A stretch of 46,601 nucleotides of DNA from positions 1-46,601 of the forward strand of contig JAQXRI010000019.1 of NCBI GenBank assembly GCA_029218445.1. Direction: 5' to 3'. The notes beneath the pieces are model-generated. The model had not been told where the DNA came from. It made no database searches and saw nothing but the letters and a program-made list of their open reading frames with translations. The position numbers and the translations under genes are program-made. The stretch comes from Prevotellaceae bacterium (GTDB lineage Bacteria > Bacteroidota > Bacteroidia > Bacteroidales > Bacteroidaceae). Positions 9,523 through 18,042 of the stretch are shown here, piece after piece; within the stretch, counting starts at the first letter, position 1, and each line of letters begins with the position of its first letter.

Positions 9523-10950
9523 ATGACCACAATAACAACGCAATACCCTTTTGTCGGAAGTATTGACACCAAGCAGGGAGGACGTAGCGAGAACCAAGAC
9601 AATGCCGGGTTTGTTGATACTCCCCTTGGCTTTTTGCTCGTGGTCTGTGATGGTATGGGAGGTGGTCCTGGTGGAAGGACTGCCTCTCTCATGGCTGTGG
9701 ATACGGTCTTGTCGGTCTTGGCTGAAGTTTCAGAACGTACTCCAAGAAAAGAAGCATTGGACTTTGCCATATCCAAGGCCAATGATATTATTTATTCAAA
9801 GTCAAATGAAACACCAGAACTGCGTGGGATGGGTACAACGATTGCTGCTATTCTACTGAATGAAGATTCAGCCGTTGTTGCACATGCAGGTGATACACGT
9901 GTTTATCAGTTGAGGAAGGGAAACATTGCTTATCGTAGTTCAGACCATTCAGTGGTTGCAAACTATGTCCGCCAAAATAAGTTAACGGAAGAGGAGGCAA
10001 GGAATCATCCTCAGTCAAACATAGTTACGAGGGCTTTGGGCATTAGGCCCTCAATGGAAGTGGAGTTTGATGAAATCTCATTCCAAAGAGGTGATAGGTT
10101 TGTCGTATGTACTGATGGTATTTGGGGTATGATGCCAGAGAGAGATTTTGTGCAATCGCTCTCTCGAATTATGGGAATAGATGAACTGACCACAACTATA
10201 ACAGAAGAGATAGACAAGATTGGAAGGGAAAAGGGGAATAATCATGATAATCTTACTATTGCAGTTGTTGACTCTTCTTTTGATTCCAAGATAAAAAAAC
10301 TGAAAAAAAATCACAATGCAGAGACATTGCCTGCAAAAGGTAATTGGAAAACTTCAAAATGTAGTAAATATCGTAGTTTTTTTACAATTCTCCTCGTATG
10401 TCTCGCATCTGCTGTTTTGACGTTGGCATATTTTAATAATGACTGGTTTACCGAAGATAATGAAAGGATTGGAATTGGTGATTTTGAAAAAGGTCCTACG
10501 GTAACTACTGTTTCGAAATTAACTATTAAGAAACATGAAGAAATACCAGACAGTCACCCCAAAAAAGTTAGCCCCCAACCTGTTACATCAACTGACAATG
10601 GAGACAAAAATGTTTTCACTGATTCTGTATCCTTAAAAATAAGGAATCAGGAAATAGCAAAACATATATCTTTGGTATTAAAAAGTCTTGATAGCCTGAA
10701 AAGAATTACTGGCAAAGGACAACAGAAAGTAATGGGAAGAAAACGAAGCTTCGTTGAAAAAAATATAATTCCCGATGTTTCAAAACTTAAGAAAAAAGTC
10801 GATAAAAGCAAGTTGTCCAATGTAGATGAAATAATTGGTTTGTTGAAGAAGAAGAAAACAGTGTCGTGTACGAAGAACGGACAACTGACAAAAGAGGGTA
10901 ACTCGCATATAGACACAATAAAAGCCAAAATATCTAACTTGAACAATTGA
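9523..10950 (+). CDS. Second PP2C-family Ser/Thr phosphatase with membrane anchor
   Basis: This 475-residue protein carries the full set of PP2C motifs: SENQDN near residue 26, DGMGG at 43-47, GDTR from 123, TDG around D198 and HDN with D242. A single membrane helix follows at about 284-306. A long Lys- and Ser-rich tail of about 165 residues outside the catalytic domain is probably helical. The catalytic domain resembles the first phosphatase of the cluster but is clearly diverged from it (GGGPGG in place of GGQAAG). Its stop overlaps the start of the sigma-factor gene, which couples their translation and hints that this phosphatase acts on that regulatory branch. Confidence 0.92.
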   Translation: MTTITTQYPFVGSIDTKQGGRSENQDNAGFVDTPLGFLLVVCDGMGGGPGGRTASLMAVDTVLSVLAEVSERTPRKEALDFAISKANDIIYSKSNETPELRGMGTTIAAILLNEDSAVVAHAGDTRVYQLRKGNIAYRSSDHSVVANYVRQNKLTEEEARNHPQSNIVTRALGIRPSMEVEFDEISFQRGDRFVVCTDGIWGMMPERDFVQSLSRIMGIDELTTTITEEIDKIGREKGNNHDNLTIAVVDSSFDSKIKKLKKNHNAETLPAKGNWKTSKCSKYRSFFTILLVCLASAVLTLAYFNNDWFTEDNERIGIGDFEKGPTVTTVSKLTIKKHEEIPDSHPKKVSPQPVTSTDNGDKNVFTDSVSLKIRNQEIAKHISLVLKSLDSLKRITGKGQQKVMGRKRSFVEKNIIPDVSKLKKKVDKSKLSNVDEIIGLLKKKKTVSCTKNGQLTKEGNSHIDTIKAKISNLNN

Positions 10951-11567
10951 TGACTAATATAGAAATGATGGATGACCGTATGGTTGTCAATGCCATATTG
11001 TTGCGTAACCAAAAGGTAACGCAACAATATTTGTATATCAAGTGTTTCCCGCTTTTCAAAGCGATTTACGACAATTACTACACTGATTGTCAGAGCTGCA
11101 TAGAGTTCATAAATGAAATATACATCCTTCTGATGGCACCAAATGCCGAAACAGGATTATGCAAACTACAGACATTTCAGTTTAGCAGTACCTTGACGAC
11201 ATGGTTGAAAACTGTCGCCATATATTATTGCTATGGGCGCTATAGGAAAAAAGGGAAAATAACATTTGTCGAGGAAAAAACAATATCAAATACTGGTAAT
11301 GGTGACAGATTTAACCAGATAGCAGCATCTTTATATGTTGAAGAGCAAGCAATGAGCTTGGAAGACTTGGAAGTTATTCTACGATTAATGCCAAACAAGA
11401 GGTATAGTTCTATTATAAGAATGCGATATCTTGAGGGTATGACTAATGAAGAAACGGCTTCGGCATTGCAAATGAGTATGGATAACTTCTATAACAAGCA
11501 TTTGCGGGCTAAAAGACAGTTTAATGAAATAATAAGAAAAGAAGGACGATATGGGAAACTTTTATAA
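10950..11567 (+). CDS. ECF-like sigma-70 family factor
   Basis: The frame opens at a TTG (10947), but the ATG at 10950 overlaps the phosphatase stop in a TGATG arrangement, so I take it as the start (205 residues). The C-terminal third looks like sigma region 4: a helix with LMPNKRYSSIIRMRYLEGMTNEETASAL, given here by its ends at roughly residues 147-175, followed by a second helix with NFYNKHLRAKRQF. The N-terminal half (about 20-110) fits a diverged region 2 with the usual helices but a poor match to the promoter-melting motif. Sigma factors of this type direct RNA polymerase to a small regulon. The gene following it overlaps by 17 nt and looks like its antagonist. Confidence 0.78.
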   Translation: MTNIEMMDDRMVVNAILLRNQKVTQQYLYIKCFPLFKAIYDNYYTDCQSCIEFINEIYILLMAPNAETGLCKLQTFQFSSTLTTWLKTVAIYYCYGRYRKKGKITFVEEKTISNTGNGDRFNQIAASLYVEEQAMSLEDLEVILRLMPNKRYSSIIRMRYLEGMTNEETASALQMSMDNFYNKHLRAKRQFNEIIRKEGRYGKLL

Positions 11568-11946
11568 TCCAGTTCTTACAGAAGAACAGATGGCTGCCTA
11601 TTTGGATGGTATGCTTACGACTGAGGAAAACAATATGGTTGAGGAACTTATTTCCTTCTCTCCAGAGATGAAGGAAATACAGGAAGCTGTTGATGCTGTT
11701 GATGTTTCATTTATATACAATTCCGACATAGAAGTGCCGATTGAGTGTTTGGCAGATGATTTTTCACTGCCAGAAATACCAGATGTTGGCGACATGGGTT
11801 ATGTCGATGATAATATTTCTTCAGATGATGAATTTGAAGGAATGGATGATTATCAAAACGAAAACGTTGACAATAGTAATTATGACATTGGTTCAGAAAA
11901 TGAGGATTCATTTCTTGACTGTGACTGTAACGGTATAGAGTTTTAG
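11551..11946 (+). CDS. Anti-sigma-factor-like acidic protein
   Basis: This 131-residue protein begins with LTEEQMAAYLDGMLTTEE, a helix pair like the start of many anti-sigma factors (the usual form has LxxYLDGELs..E and a zinc-binding HxxxCxxC). Here the cysteines of the zinc site are missing. The second half is strongly acidic (many Asp, Glu, Asn) and there is no membrane helix, so it should be soluble. It overlaps the sigma-factor gene by 17 nt, an arrangement typical of sigma/anti-sigma pairs. The pairing is inferred from position and the short N-terminal similarity. It could also be an unrelated small acidic protein. Confidence 0.7.
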   Translation: MGNFYNPVLTEEQMAAYLDGMLTTEENNMVEELISFSPEMKEIQEAVDAVDVSFIYNSDIEVPIECLADDFSLPEIPDVGDMGYVDDNISSDDEFEGMDDYQNENVDNSNYDIGSENEDSFLDCDCNGIEF

Positions 11947-11991
11947 TCGGAAAGTGAAATTTCCGATTGATTAACAAACAAAATAATAATT

Positions 11992-13413
11992 ATGGCAATA
12001 ATAAAACTGCAAGGCGAATCTGAAAAAAGAAGAGGATTGTTCTACGAGGTTGATTCTGACATGGAACCTATTGGAGAAGGTGGAACAGGTAAGGTATATG
12101 AAGGGCGATGTATAAACACTAAAACAGGTGAAACACGTCCTGTCGCAATAAAATTTATGTTTGCCGATCTGCCGGAACAAATAGTTGAGCGAGCTCGTAG
12201 AGAATCGTCGATACAGCTCAGAAATGACAATCTTGTTGAGATGCTGGGATTCATTGAGACAGAATCGTATGTTAATAACACCATACAAAAGCATTATCAC
12301 GTAGTGAGTGAGTTGTTGCATGGTGTTTCGTTGACTGACATTTTCGATGGAAAATGTACCGATGCGAAAGGAAGGGAAATACCATACGCAAAAAAACTGT
12401 TGAACATTTATTCGAAAGACCCTGACCATTTTGCTAAGATAATAACAATTAATGTGCTGTCGGGACTCATGGCTTTGCATGATGCTGGCTACATACATCG
12501 TGACATTGACCCTTCAAACATAATGATTACCGATGACAACCATATTAAATTGATTGATTTTGGCATCTGTAAACAAATGGATAAACTTACGACACATGAT
12601 AAAGTACAAACTGTAGCAGGTGTATTTATGGGTAAACCCGAATATGCATCTCCTGAACTCGCTTTGGGAGACATAAAGCATCAGAATCAAACATCTGACA
12701 TTTATGCGGTTGGAATTCTGATGTATCAGTGTATGTTGGGACATGTTCCGTTTGAAGGTACAAGATATGAGATACTTGACAAACAAGTTAAGGTTAAGCT
12801 TCCTGCTAAAAACATAAAGAATGTCAGATTGAGAAGAATAGTAGAAAAAGCTTGCGACAAAAAACAGGAGTTGCGTTATCAAACATCTGCTGAAATGAGG
12901 GTTGACCTAGAGTCGCTTGACATAAAGCGAGTAATGGATCCTCGAAAGAAACGAATGTTGGCAATAGCAGCTGTATGTGCCATTCTTGTAATTTTTGGAG
13001 GGTTAGGCAGCGTCTATTGGTATAGCTCGCATAAAGAAGCAGAACACAAGGCTTTGGTTGAAAAGAATACTAGGGACTCGTTAGTGTTGATAGTTAAAAC
13101 ATCGGTCAAACAAGCTGAAGATTATGCCAATAAGGGCTATATGCATGATGAGGGGTACGACAAATATCTTGTTGAAGCAAAACGATGTTATGATAAGGCT
13201 GATGAGGCTGTTGGAAAATTGGAAACAAAAGATGCAAGTTTTGACTATAGTCAGAAAAAGCAAAAACTCGTAGATGCTCTTGTCAGTGCACGTGACGAAT
13301 TGAGCGTAAAAGCTGATGTGCTGCAGAGCGATTCCGACCCTATCGTTGTGGAGGAGTCAAAATTGATACGCAAAAGAATAGAAGAGATAGAAAAAGTGTT
13401 ACAAAATAAATAG
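11992..13413 (+). CDS. Ser/Thr kinase with altered catalytic loop and coiled-coil tail
   Basis: This 473-residue protein has a Hanks-type kinase domain at about 1-300: Gly loop GEGGTGKVYEG, a VAIKF lysine, DFG at 189-191 and YASPEL. The catalytic loop reads HRDIDPSN at 169-176, so the usual Lys of HRDxKPxN is Asp (residue 173). The Asp base (D171), the Asn (N176) and the DFG Asp are all kept. A membrane helix lies at about 320-342. The last 130 residues are charged and probably coiled-coil, in the periplasm. It follows the sigma/anti-sigma pair by 45 nt. Activity may be changed or lost; only a test would tell. Confidence 0.92.
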   Translation: MAIIKLQGESEKRRGLFYEVDSDMEPIGEGGTGKVYEGRCINTKTGETRPVAIKFMFADLPEQIVERARRESSIQLRNDNLVEMLGFIETESYVNNTIQKHYHVVSELLHGVSLTDIFDGKCTDAKGREIPYAKKLLNIYSKDPDHFAKIITINVLSGLMALHDAGYIHRDIDPSNIMITDDNHIKLIDFGICKQMDKLTTHDKVQTVAGVFMGKPEYASPELALGDIKHQNQTSDIYAVGILMYQCMLGHVPFEGTRYEILDKQVKVKLPAKNIKNVRLRRIVEKACDKKQELRYQTSAEMRVDLESLDIKRVMDPRKKRMLAIAAVCAILVIFGGLGSVYWYSSHKEAEHKALVEKNTRDSLVLIVKTSVKQAEDYANKGYMHDEGYDKYLVEAKRCYDKADEAVGKLETKDASFDYSQKKQKLVDALVSARDELSVKADVLQSDSDPIVVEESKLIRKRIEEIEKVLQNK

Positions 13414-13422
13414 CATAAAGAT

Positions 13423-14391
13423 ATGATTGAATTAATCCAGCGAAATATCTCAAGAACACTGATAGTGTTTGCTATGATTATGTTGTCGTCAACGACTGTT
13501 GCACAGACATCAGGTGACAAATTATATTCACAAGGATTGGAATTGCAGAAAAAACAAACAGTTCAAGCTCAGAGGTCTGCTATATCAAAGTTTGCTTCCG
13601 CCAAAAAACTATATGATTCTGCTGCAAAGAAGAAACAGTGTGACGATGCAATTGCCGTAAGTAACAACATAATAAAAACCATCTCAAACAAGAAAGGACG
13701 AAAAAATAATAGCCCACAAAATGCAAAAGAGGCTTTACTGAAAGCATCTGTTCTTGAGTTGAGCAACGAAAAACTTGAACTTGACTGTAGAGGCCGCTCC
13801 GTAACTGTAAATATATCGACGACAGAGCCTGAATGGAGCATAACGCCGATAGCCAATAATGATGGAGGCGCTTTTGTGTCGGTAAAGCAACATGCTGATG
13901 GACATAGTTTTGAAATAATATGTTCGGCAAATCTGAGTACGCGTCAGCGAAGTCAGGTTGTTGAGGTGAGAGCCGGTGACTTGAAAAAGACACTTGTTGT
14001 TGAGCAAAATGGAAAGCCTACTATCCTAAGTGTAGAGAAAACAGTAGTCGAATTTTCAAGCAAGGGGGGAAGCAAGTCCATTGAGGTTTATTCAAACTCA
14101 GATTCTCAAGAAGATGACAACAATAATCGCAACTGGAAAGTGGTGTCAAGCCCAAGTTGGATAAATGTTGTGGGAGAAGAATACAAGGAAAAGGGCTTTC
14201 TGGGCAAATTAGGAGATACGGCAAAAAGTCTGGTGAAAAAGAATGCTTCAAGTGCCGAAGATCCTTCTGTGGTAACATCTGTGATGAAAATTGTTGTATC
14301 TTCAAAGAACAAGAACTCACCTTCGAGAACAGGAGAAATTGTTATTTGCAGTGAAAGTCAACAAGCAACAATCATAGTACAACAAAACTAA
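13423..14391 (+). CDS. Secreted protein with two BACON-like domains
   Basis: This 322-residue protein has a signal peptide (about 1-28, ending TTVAQ). A helical, Lys/Gln/Ala-rich stretch spans about 30-105. Two domains follow that look like BACON domains (Bacteroidetes-associated, immunoglobulin-like). The first, about 110-192, contains EWSITP and ends in KKTLVVEQNG. The second, about 198-322, contains NWKVVSSPSWINV and ends ATIIVQQN. A long insertion with many Lys and Ser sits inside the second. BACON domains are often found in extracellular proteins that bind glycans or other proteins. The gene is 9 nt after the kinase gene, so an envelope role in the same system is likely. Confidence 0.82.
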   Translation: MIELIQRNISRTLIVFAMIMLSSTTVAQTSGDKLYSQGLELQKKQTVQAQRSAISKFASAKKLYDSAAKKKQCDDAIAVSNNIIKTISNKKGRKNNSPQNAKEALLKASVLELSNEKLELDCRGRSVTVNISTTEPEWSITPIANNDGGAFVSVKQHADGHSFEIICSANLSTRQRSQVVEVRAGDLKKTLVVEQNGKPTILSVEKTVVEFSSKGGSKSIEVYSNSDSQEDDNNNRNWKVVSSPSWINVVGEEYKEKGFLGKLGDTAKSLVKKNASSAEDPSVVTSVMKIVVSSKNKNSPSRTGEIVICSESQQATIIVQQN

Positions 14392-14413
14392 TGGATATAA
14401 ATAATGTAGTAAT

Positions 14414-15031
14414 ATGGAAAGAACTCATAGAATAGACAGATACCCTCTGTTGGGCGAACCTGTCCAACTGTTTGAGGGGGACAATGTTTACGTCATTCAT
14501 GAAATGGCACAAATAGGTAAGGTCTATAGCTTCAAGTGTCCTAATTGTCATTCGCTGTTTATTTCAAAGGCAAATGACGATGAGGTTGTGAAGATTAAAT
14601 GTCCTGAGTGTGAAACGTATATCTGTTTTAGCTCACGCGGCAAAGAGGGAATACCTTCCAAGCGGAGAACTCAAATAATTGCGGAAGAACATTTCCCGAC
14701 AAGCGAGGGAGTGTTGGTTTGGTCTAATGATGGACAGATACTTAATCATACGCTTGAGCCAGGTGAGATAACCATTGGACGTTTTGATGCTAACGAGCCT
14801 TCAGATATATCATTAATGGACAACACGGCAAGTAGGCGTTCCGTGAAGATTGCAGTGACAAGAGGGGAGAAAAGTGGAAAATACAATATCAAATTAACTG
14901 TTCTTCGTACCACGAATGCTGTTTATGTAAATAACAATGCCCTATACTCTAAAAGCAGCATCTATCTTAATTATGGTGACACTTTTAAGGTTGGTGGAAC
15001 CGTGTTTACCCTCATTGCTAAAAATAATTGA
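14414..15031 (+). CDS. Zinc-ribbon and degenerate FHA domain protein
   Basis: This 205-residue protein has a zinc ribbon with CPNC at about 42-45 and CPEC at about 63-66. The C-terminal half has the FHA outline: GRFD in the first loop, a middle loop with SRRSV, and VYVNNNALY followed by a GDTFKVGGTVF strand. The middle loop lacks the His usually found in the SxxH motif, and the NGT turn is changed to NN. Phosphothreonine binding may therefore be weak or altered. There is no signal peptide. It is the second ribbon-FHA protein of the operon and could read a different phospho-target from the first. Confidence 0.8.
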   Translation: MERTHRIDRYPLLGEPVQLFEGDNVYVIHEMAQIGKVYSFKCPNCHSLFISKANDDEVVKIKCPECETYICFSSRGKEGIPSKRRTQIIAEEHFPTSEGVLVWSNDGQILNHTLEPGEITIGRFDANEPSDISLMDNTASRRSVKIAVTRGEKSGKYNIKLTVLRTTNAVYVNNNALYSKSSIYLNYGDTFKVGGTVFTLIAKNN

Positions 15032-15036
15032 AAAAT

Positions 15037-16383
15037 ATGCTTACTTTTAACAGATTCGTTTCCTGTTTTCTTTTTTTGCTTGTTGTTTGTTCTTGCAGTG
15101 ACAAGAACAACATGGATGATACTATTCCAGAAGCAAATGAAGATAATGAATTATTATCACATTTCGACAACGATAAAAACATCAATGTAATTGATAATGA
15201 TACAGCGTATTATTCTCCTGTCATTGATTTCAGTTATAGCGATTATGACTATCAAATCAGCAAGAAAAATGAAATGTTCGCTATACGAGAATTATACAAT
15301 TGCTCATTTGGCGAAAATTTCGTGTTTTCTCCATATAATATATCTTTGACTTATTCGATAATGATTAATGCGGCAGATGAAAATGTAGAACAGATGTTGA
15401 AAGATTATATGGGCATAGATGATGGCATTTCAAATGAAATTAATAGTGCTTATTATCAAAAGACTATAGGTCTCCTTAATGGTAATAGTTACAGCACAGA
15501 CAAAAAATATATGTTTCAAAATGGCTCCTTTGTTTCTGTTGACAAATTACATATTACGAATAAGTTATGGGTTAAAGAACATTCATACATAAATAAATCG
15601 TTTGTTTCTGTGCTAAAGCGTTTTAGTACGGATATCAAAGGCGTTAACTTCTTGCGTGATAACAATGAAATTAATTCAGAAGCGATAGAATACTCGGACA
15701 ATGAAAATGCTTCAATAGATTACTCAGACTATTCTTCCATCAATTCGATAATGACTAATTCCATTATCTTTAGTCAAAAGTGGAAAGACCATTATGATAG
15801 GTTTTATAAGCAAAGTTTCGCCAATATGGATAAGGACTCCGTAAGATGCACAAAATTTGGTTTTAATGGCGACGCTAATTTGTATAGTTGTGGGTTTTAT
15901 TATGTTATTGAATTGCCTTATCAAGATGAGGACTATTCAATGTTTGTTATCTATCCCTGTTTTACAGATATGAGATTCGATTACGTTTTGCTGGATATAA
16001 ACAATAAAGGAGGCTTGTCAAATATTATAGGGGATATGAAGACAACTCTTGTTGATTTTAGAATGCCGGAATTCTGCATTAAAAAATCTTCTCCTTATAC
16101 TGGTGGGCAGAAATTTGACTTAGGCTTGAGTCTGTCAAATGTTTCCAACAATGCGTTTTGTCTAAATAATATATATCAGATTTGTTCCGTAAAGGTGGAT
16201 TGTGATGGAACTTCCGCTATAGCCAGTGTTCCATTTCCACCGGGGGCAACAGAAACACCACCAGACCCATCTTTACCTGAAAAACCTGTTGAACTTGATG
16301 TTGACAGACCTTTTTGGTTTGTGATTCGCAATAACAAACTTTCAACGATTATTTTTGCTGGATTTGTATCAAATATACTATGA
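15037..16383 (+). CDS. Serpin-family lipoprotein
   Basis: This protein is about 448 residues long. A TTG at 15028 is in frame, but the ATG at 15037 gives a good lipoprotein signal (LLVVCSCSDKNN). The mature part shows serpin features: NFVFSPYNISLTYS with Ala-rich helix A, a Trp in KLWV, KWKDHYDRF, VDFRMPEF and the C-terminal signature DRPFWFVIRNNKLSTIIFAG. The hinge reads DGTSAIASVP. The reactive loop is then very rich in Pro (PFPPGATETPPDPSLP), which may not insert like an inhibitory loop. Most inhibitory serpins are about 350-400 residues, so the extra length is the linker. It should sit on the cell surface or in the periplasm. It ends the signalling run. Confidence 0.85.
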   Translation: MLTFNRFVSCFLFLLVVCSCSDKNNMDDTIPEANEDNELLSHFDNDKNINVIDNDTAYYSPVIDFSYSDYDYQISKKNEMFAIRELYNCSFGENFVFSPYNISLTYSIMINAADENVEQMLKDYMGIDDGISNEINSAYYQKTIGLLNGNSYSTDKKYMFQNGSFVSVDKLHITNKLWVKEHSYINKSFVSVLKRFSTDIKGVNFLRDNNEINSEAIEYSDNENASIDYSDYSSINSIMTNSIIFSQKWKDHYDRFYKQSFANMDKDSVRCTKFGFNGDANLYSCGFYYVIELPYQDEDYSMFVIYPCFTDMRFDYVLLDINNKGGLSNIIGDMKTTLVDFRMPEFCIKKSSPYTGGQKFDLGLSLSNVSNNAFCLNNIYQICSVKVDCDGTSAIASVPFPPGATETPPDPSLPEKPVELDVDRPFWFVIRNNKLSTIIFAGFVSNIL

Positions 16384-16411
16384 TTAGAGTACGAAAATAT
16401 TAGGAACTACT

Positions 16412-16590
16412 AATATACCTTCACATATTTCAAGTATCGAATGCACAATGACACTTCTGGCGATTTGATTATTTTAGATGAGCATGGAGATGAGGATGAA
16501 GTTTTGCCATTCTTGGTTGACGGTAATGTAATGCACATCTATGAAGACTATAGTTATGACGATGTTGAATGGATTCTATATAAAAAATGA
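16412..16590 (+). pseudogene. Small orphan ORF, possible gene remnant
   Basis: An open frame runs from a stop at 16411 to TGA at 16588-16590. The first ATG is at 16441, giving 49 residues that end in VEWILYKK. The sequence is acidic with alternating hydrophobic residues (GDLIILDEHGDEDEV, VMHIYEDYSYDDVEW), like the C-terminal strands of a small beta protein. There is no clear ribosome binding site. It may be the broken 3' end of an older gene. No family is recognised. Confidence 0.3.
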
Positions 16591-16631
16591 GAAAAAGTTT
16601 TTGATTGTCTAACTATTCAATAGGCTCAGAT

Positions 16632-16673
16632 AACATTGGCATTGCTCTTGTGCAGTGCCAATGTTTCTGTTTT
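16632..16673 (+). terminator. Strong hairpin with T-rich tail after the serpin gene
   Basis: AACATTGGCATTGC (16632-16645) pairs with GCAGTGCCAATGTT (16652-16665) through a 6-nt loop TCTTGT, a 14-bp stem with one G-T pair. TCTGTTTT follows. The hairpin lies between the serpin region and the convergent ATPase gene. The T-run is interrupted, so it may be a moderate terminator. Confidence 0.6.
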
Positions 16674-16728
16674 AATGGTAGTCGCCTCATTCTAAATGTG
16701 GTGAAAGGCTTTGAGTGCTTACAGTGGA

Positions 16729-18039
16729 CTACATGTCTTCCATCGAAAGTCCTTTTAGTTCTACCTGATAGCTTCGCAAGTGGGACTTGATATATTGGTA
16801 TTTCTCTTCAAGGGTGTGGGCGCTGAACTTGCGCGGGTTGCGCTTTACTTCCGCCACTGTTGCACGGCGGTCGAGCTTCTCAATGGCAATAAGGTCTATC
16901 TCGTTCCCGCCTTTGCTGTCCCACCAATGTGATACCTCGGTGACACGGCCGCGCTCACCGTATTGCTGGCGGAAATACTTTTCGAGGACAATACCGCTGA
17001 ATTGGGCGTATTCTTGCCTGATAGTTTCGCCAAGAAGGTCAAATTTGCCAAGTTCCACCATAGTGCGGTTTGCCTCTATGAAGCGAAACCAGAACATCAG
17101 GAAGCAGTCGTCGATATAGTACTTCACTCCTTGACTGTTGGGTTTTGCCCACATGGGGCGACGCTTTGCGATAAGTGAATACTCCGTTTCGAGCGTGTCT
17201 AAATACCGGCCGCTGTTCTTTCCCACAATGCCGTCAATTTCTGCCTGGCTTGTCATGCCTTTGGCAATGAGTTGCAGAATGCTGTAGTAAATCTGATATT
17301 TGCGTCCAAATTCACCTACTAACAATTCTGTTCCCTCCTCAATGAAAATGCTTGATGGACGGCATACTGTATTCAACATGTCCTCCCACGTCTTGCATCC
17401 CTCGTCCATCAACTGTGCTACATACTTTGCCACTCCGCCGGTTATGGCATAGAGCATCAGGAGGTCCTCGGATGTGTATGAGGGATTATGGTCGGAGAGT
17501 ATCTGCTTGATTACGTCGGTGCTGAATGGTTTCAGGTCGATGCGTGCGGTCTTTCTTCCGAACAGCGGTTCGCGCCTGTCCTCAAAAATCTTGCGCATCA
17601 TCGAATAGATACTGCCGCAGGCTATGAGGTGTATGTGTGACTGTTCGTGATATTTGTCCCATACTTTCTGTATGTTGCTGATGATGCCTTCGTCAATGTC
17701 GGCGAGCCGTTGGAACTCGTCGATGATGAGCGTCACCTTGGCGTTGCGTGCGTAAATCATGAGTTCCTCCAAGATTGCCGCCACACTGTTGGCTTGTCCA
17801 TGAATATGCAACCCCAACACCGACTCCACCTGTTGCTGGAAGTCGATGCATTGCAGCTGTTCCGCTTTCTTGCCTACAAAGAAGTACAGGTATGGCTGTC
17901 CGTCGAGGGCGTGAGTCATCAGTGTGGTCTTGCCGATACGCCTTCGTCCAATCAACACAGTGAGTTGCGCACTATGCTCAGCCAGTGCGTCAAGCCTTCT
18001 CAGTTCGGCAATTTCTTTTTCTCTGTCATAGAATCTCAT
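16729..18039 (-). CDS. AAA-type ATPase with DUF234-like C-terminus
   Basis: This 436-residue protein has Walker A GRRRIGKT at 31-38, Walker B LIIDEF at about 105-110 and an arginine-rich AAA-type core, as in the archaeal ATPase / DUF234 family often found in Bacteroidetes. The C-terminal part includes YIDDCFLMFWFRFI and a nuclease-like stretch with KGGNEIDLIAIE and VAEVKRNP, resembling the PD-(D/E)XK fold (E/D...ExK) in DUF234. The family is often mobile or defence related, but its role is not settled. It is transcribed from its own promoter at 18077-18108, and a palindrome lies 3 nt before the start codon. Confidence 0.9.
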   Translation of the reverse strand: MRFYDREKEIAELRRLDALAEHSAQLTVLIGRRRIGKTTLMTHALDGQPYLYFFVGKKAEQLQCIDFQQQVESVLGLHIHGQANSVAAILEELMIYARNAKVTLIIDEFQRLADIDEGIISNIQKVWDKYHEQSHIHLIACGSIYSMMRKIFEDRREPLFGRKTARIDLKPFSTDVIKQILSDHNPSYTSEDLLMLYAITGGVAKYVAQLMDEGCKTWEDMLNTVCRPSSIFIEEGTELLVGEFGRKYQIYYSILQLIAKGMTSQAEIDGIVGKNSGRYLDTLETEYSLIAKRRPMWAKPNSQGVKYYIDDCFLMFWFRFIEANRTMVELGKFDLLGETIRQEYAQFSGIVLEKYFRQQYGERGRVTEVSHWWDSKGGNEIDLIAIEKLDRRATVAEVKRNPRKFSAHTLEEKYQYIKSHLRSYQVELKGLSMEDM

Positions 18040-18042
18040 AAC

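Noticed and set aside
261..16383. Type VI secretion post-translational control (PpkA, PppA, Fha)
   Set aside because: The kinase-phosphatase-FHA combination is similar, but no T6SS structural gene is seen in the window.
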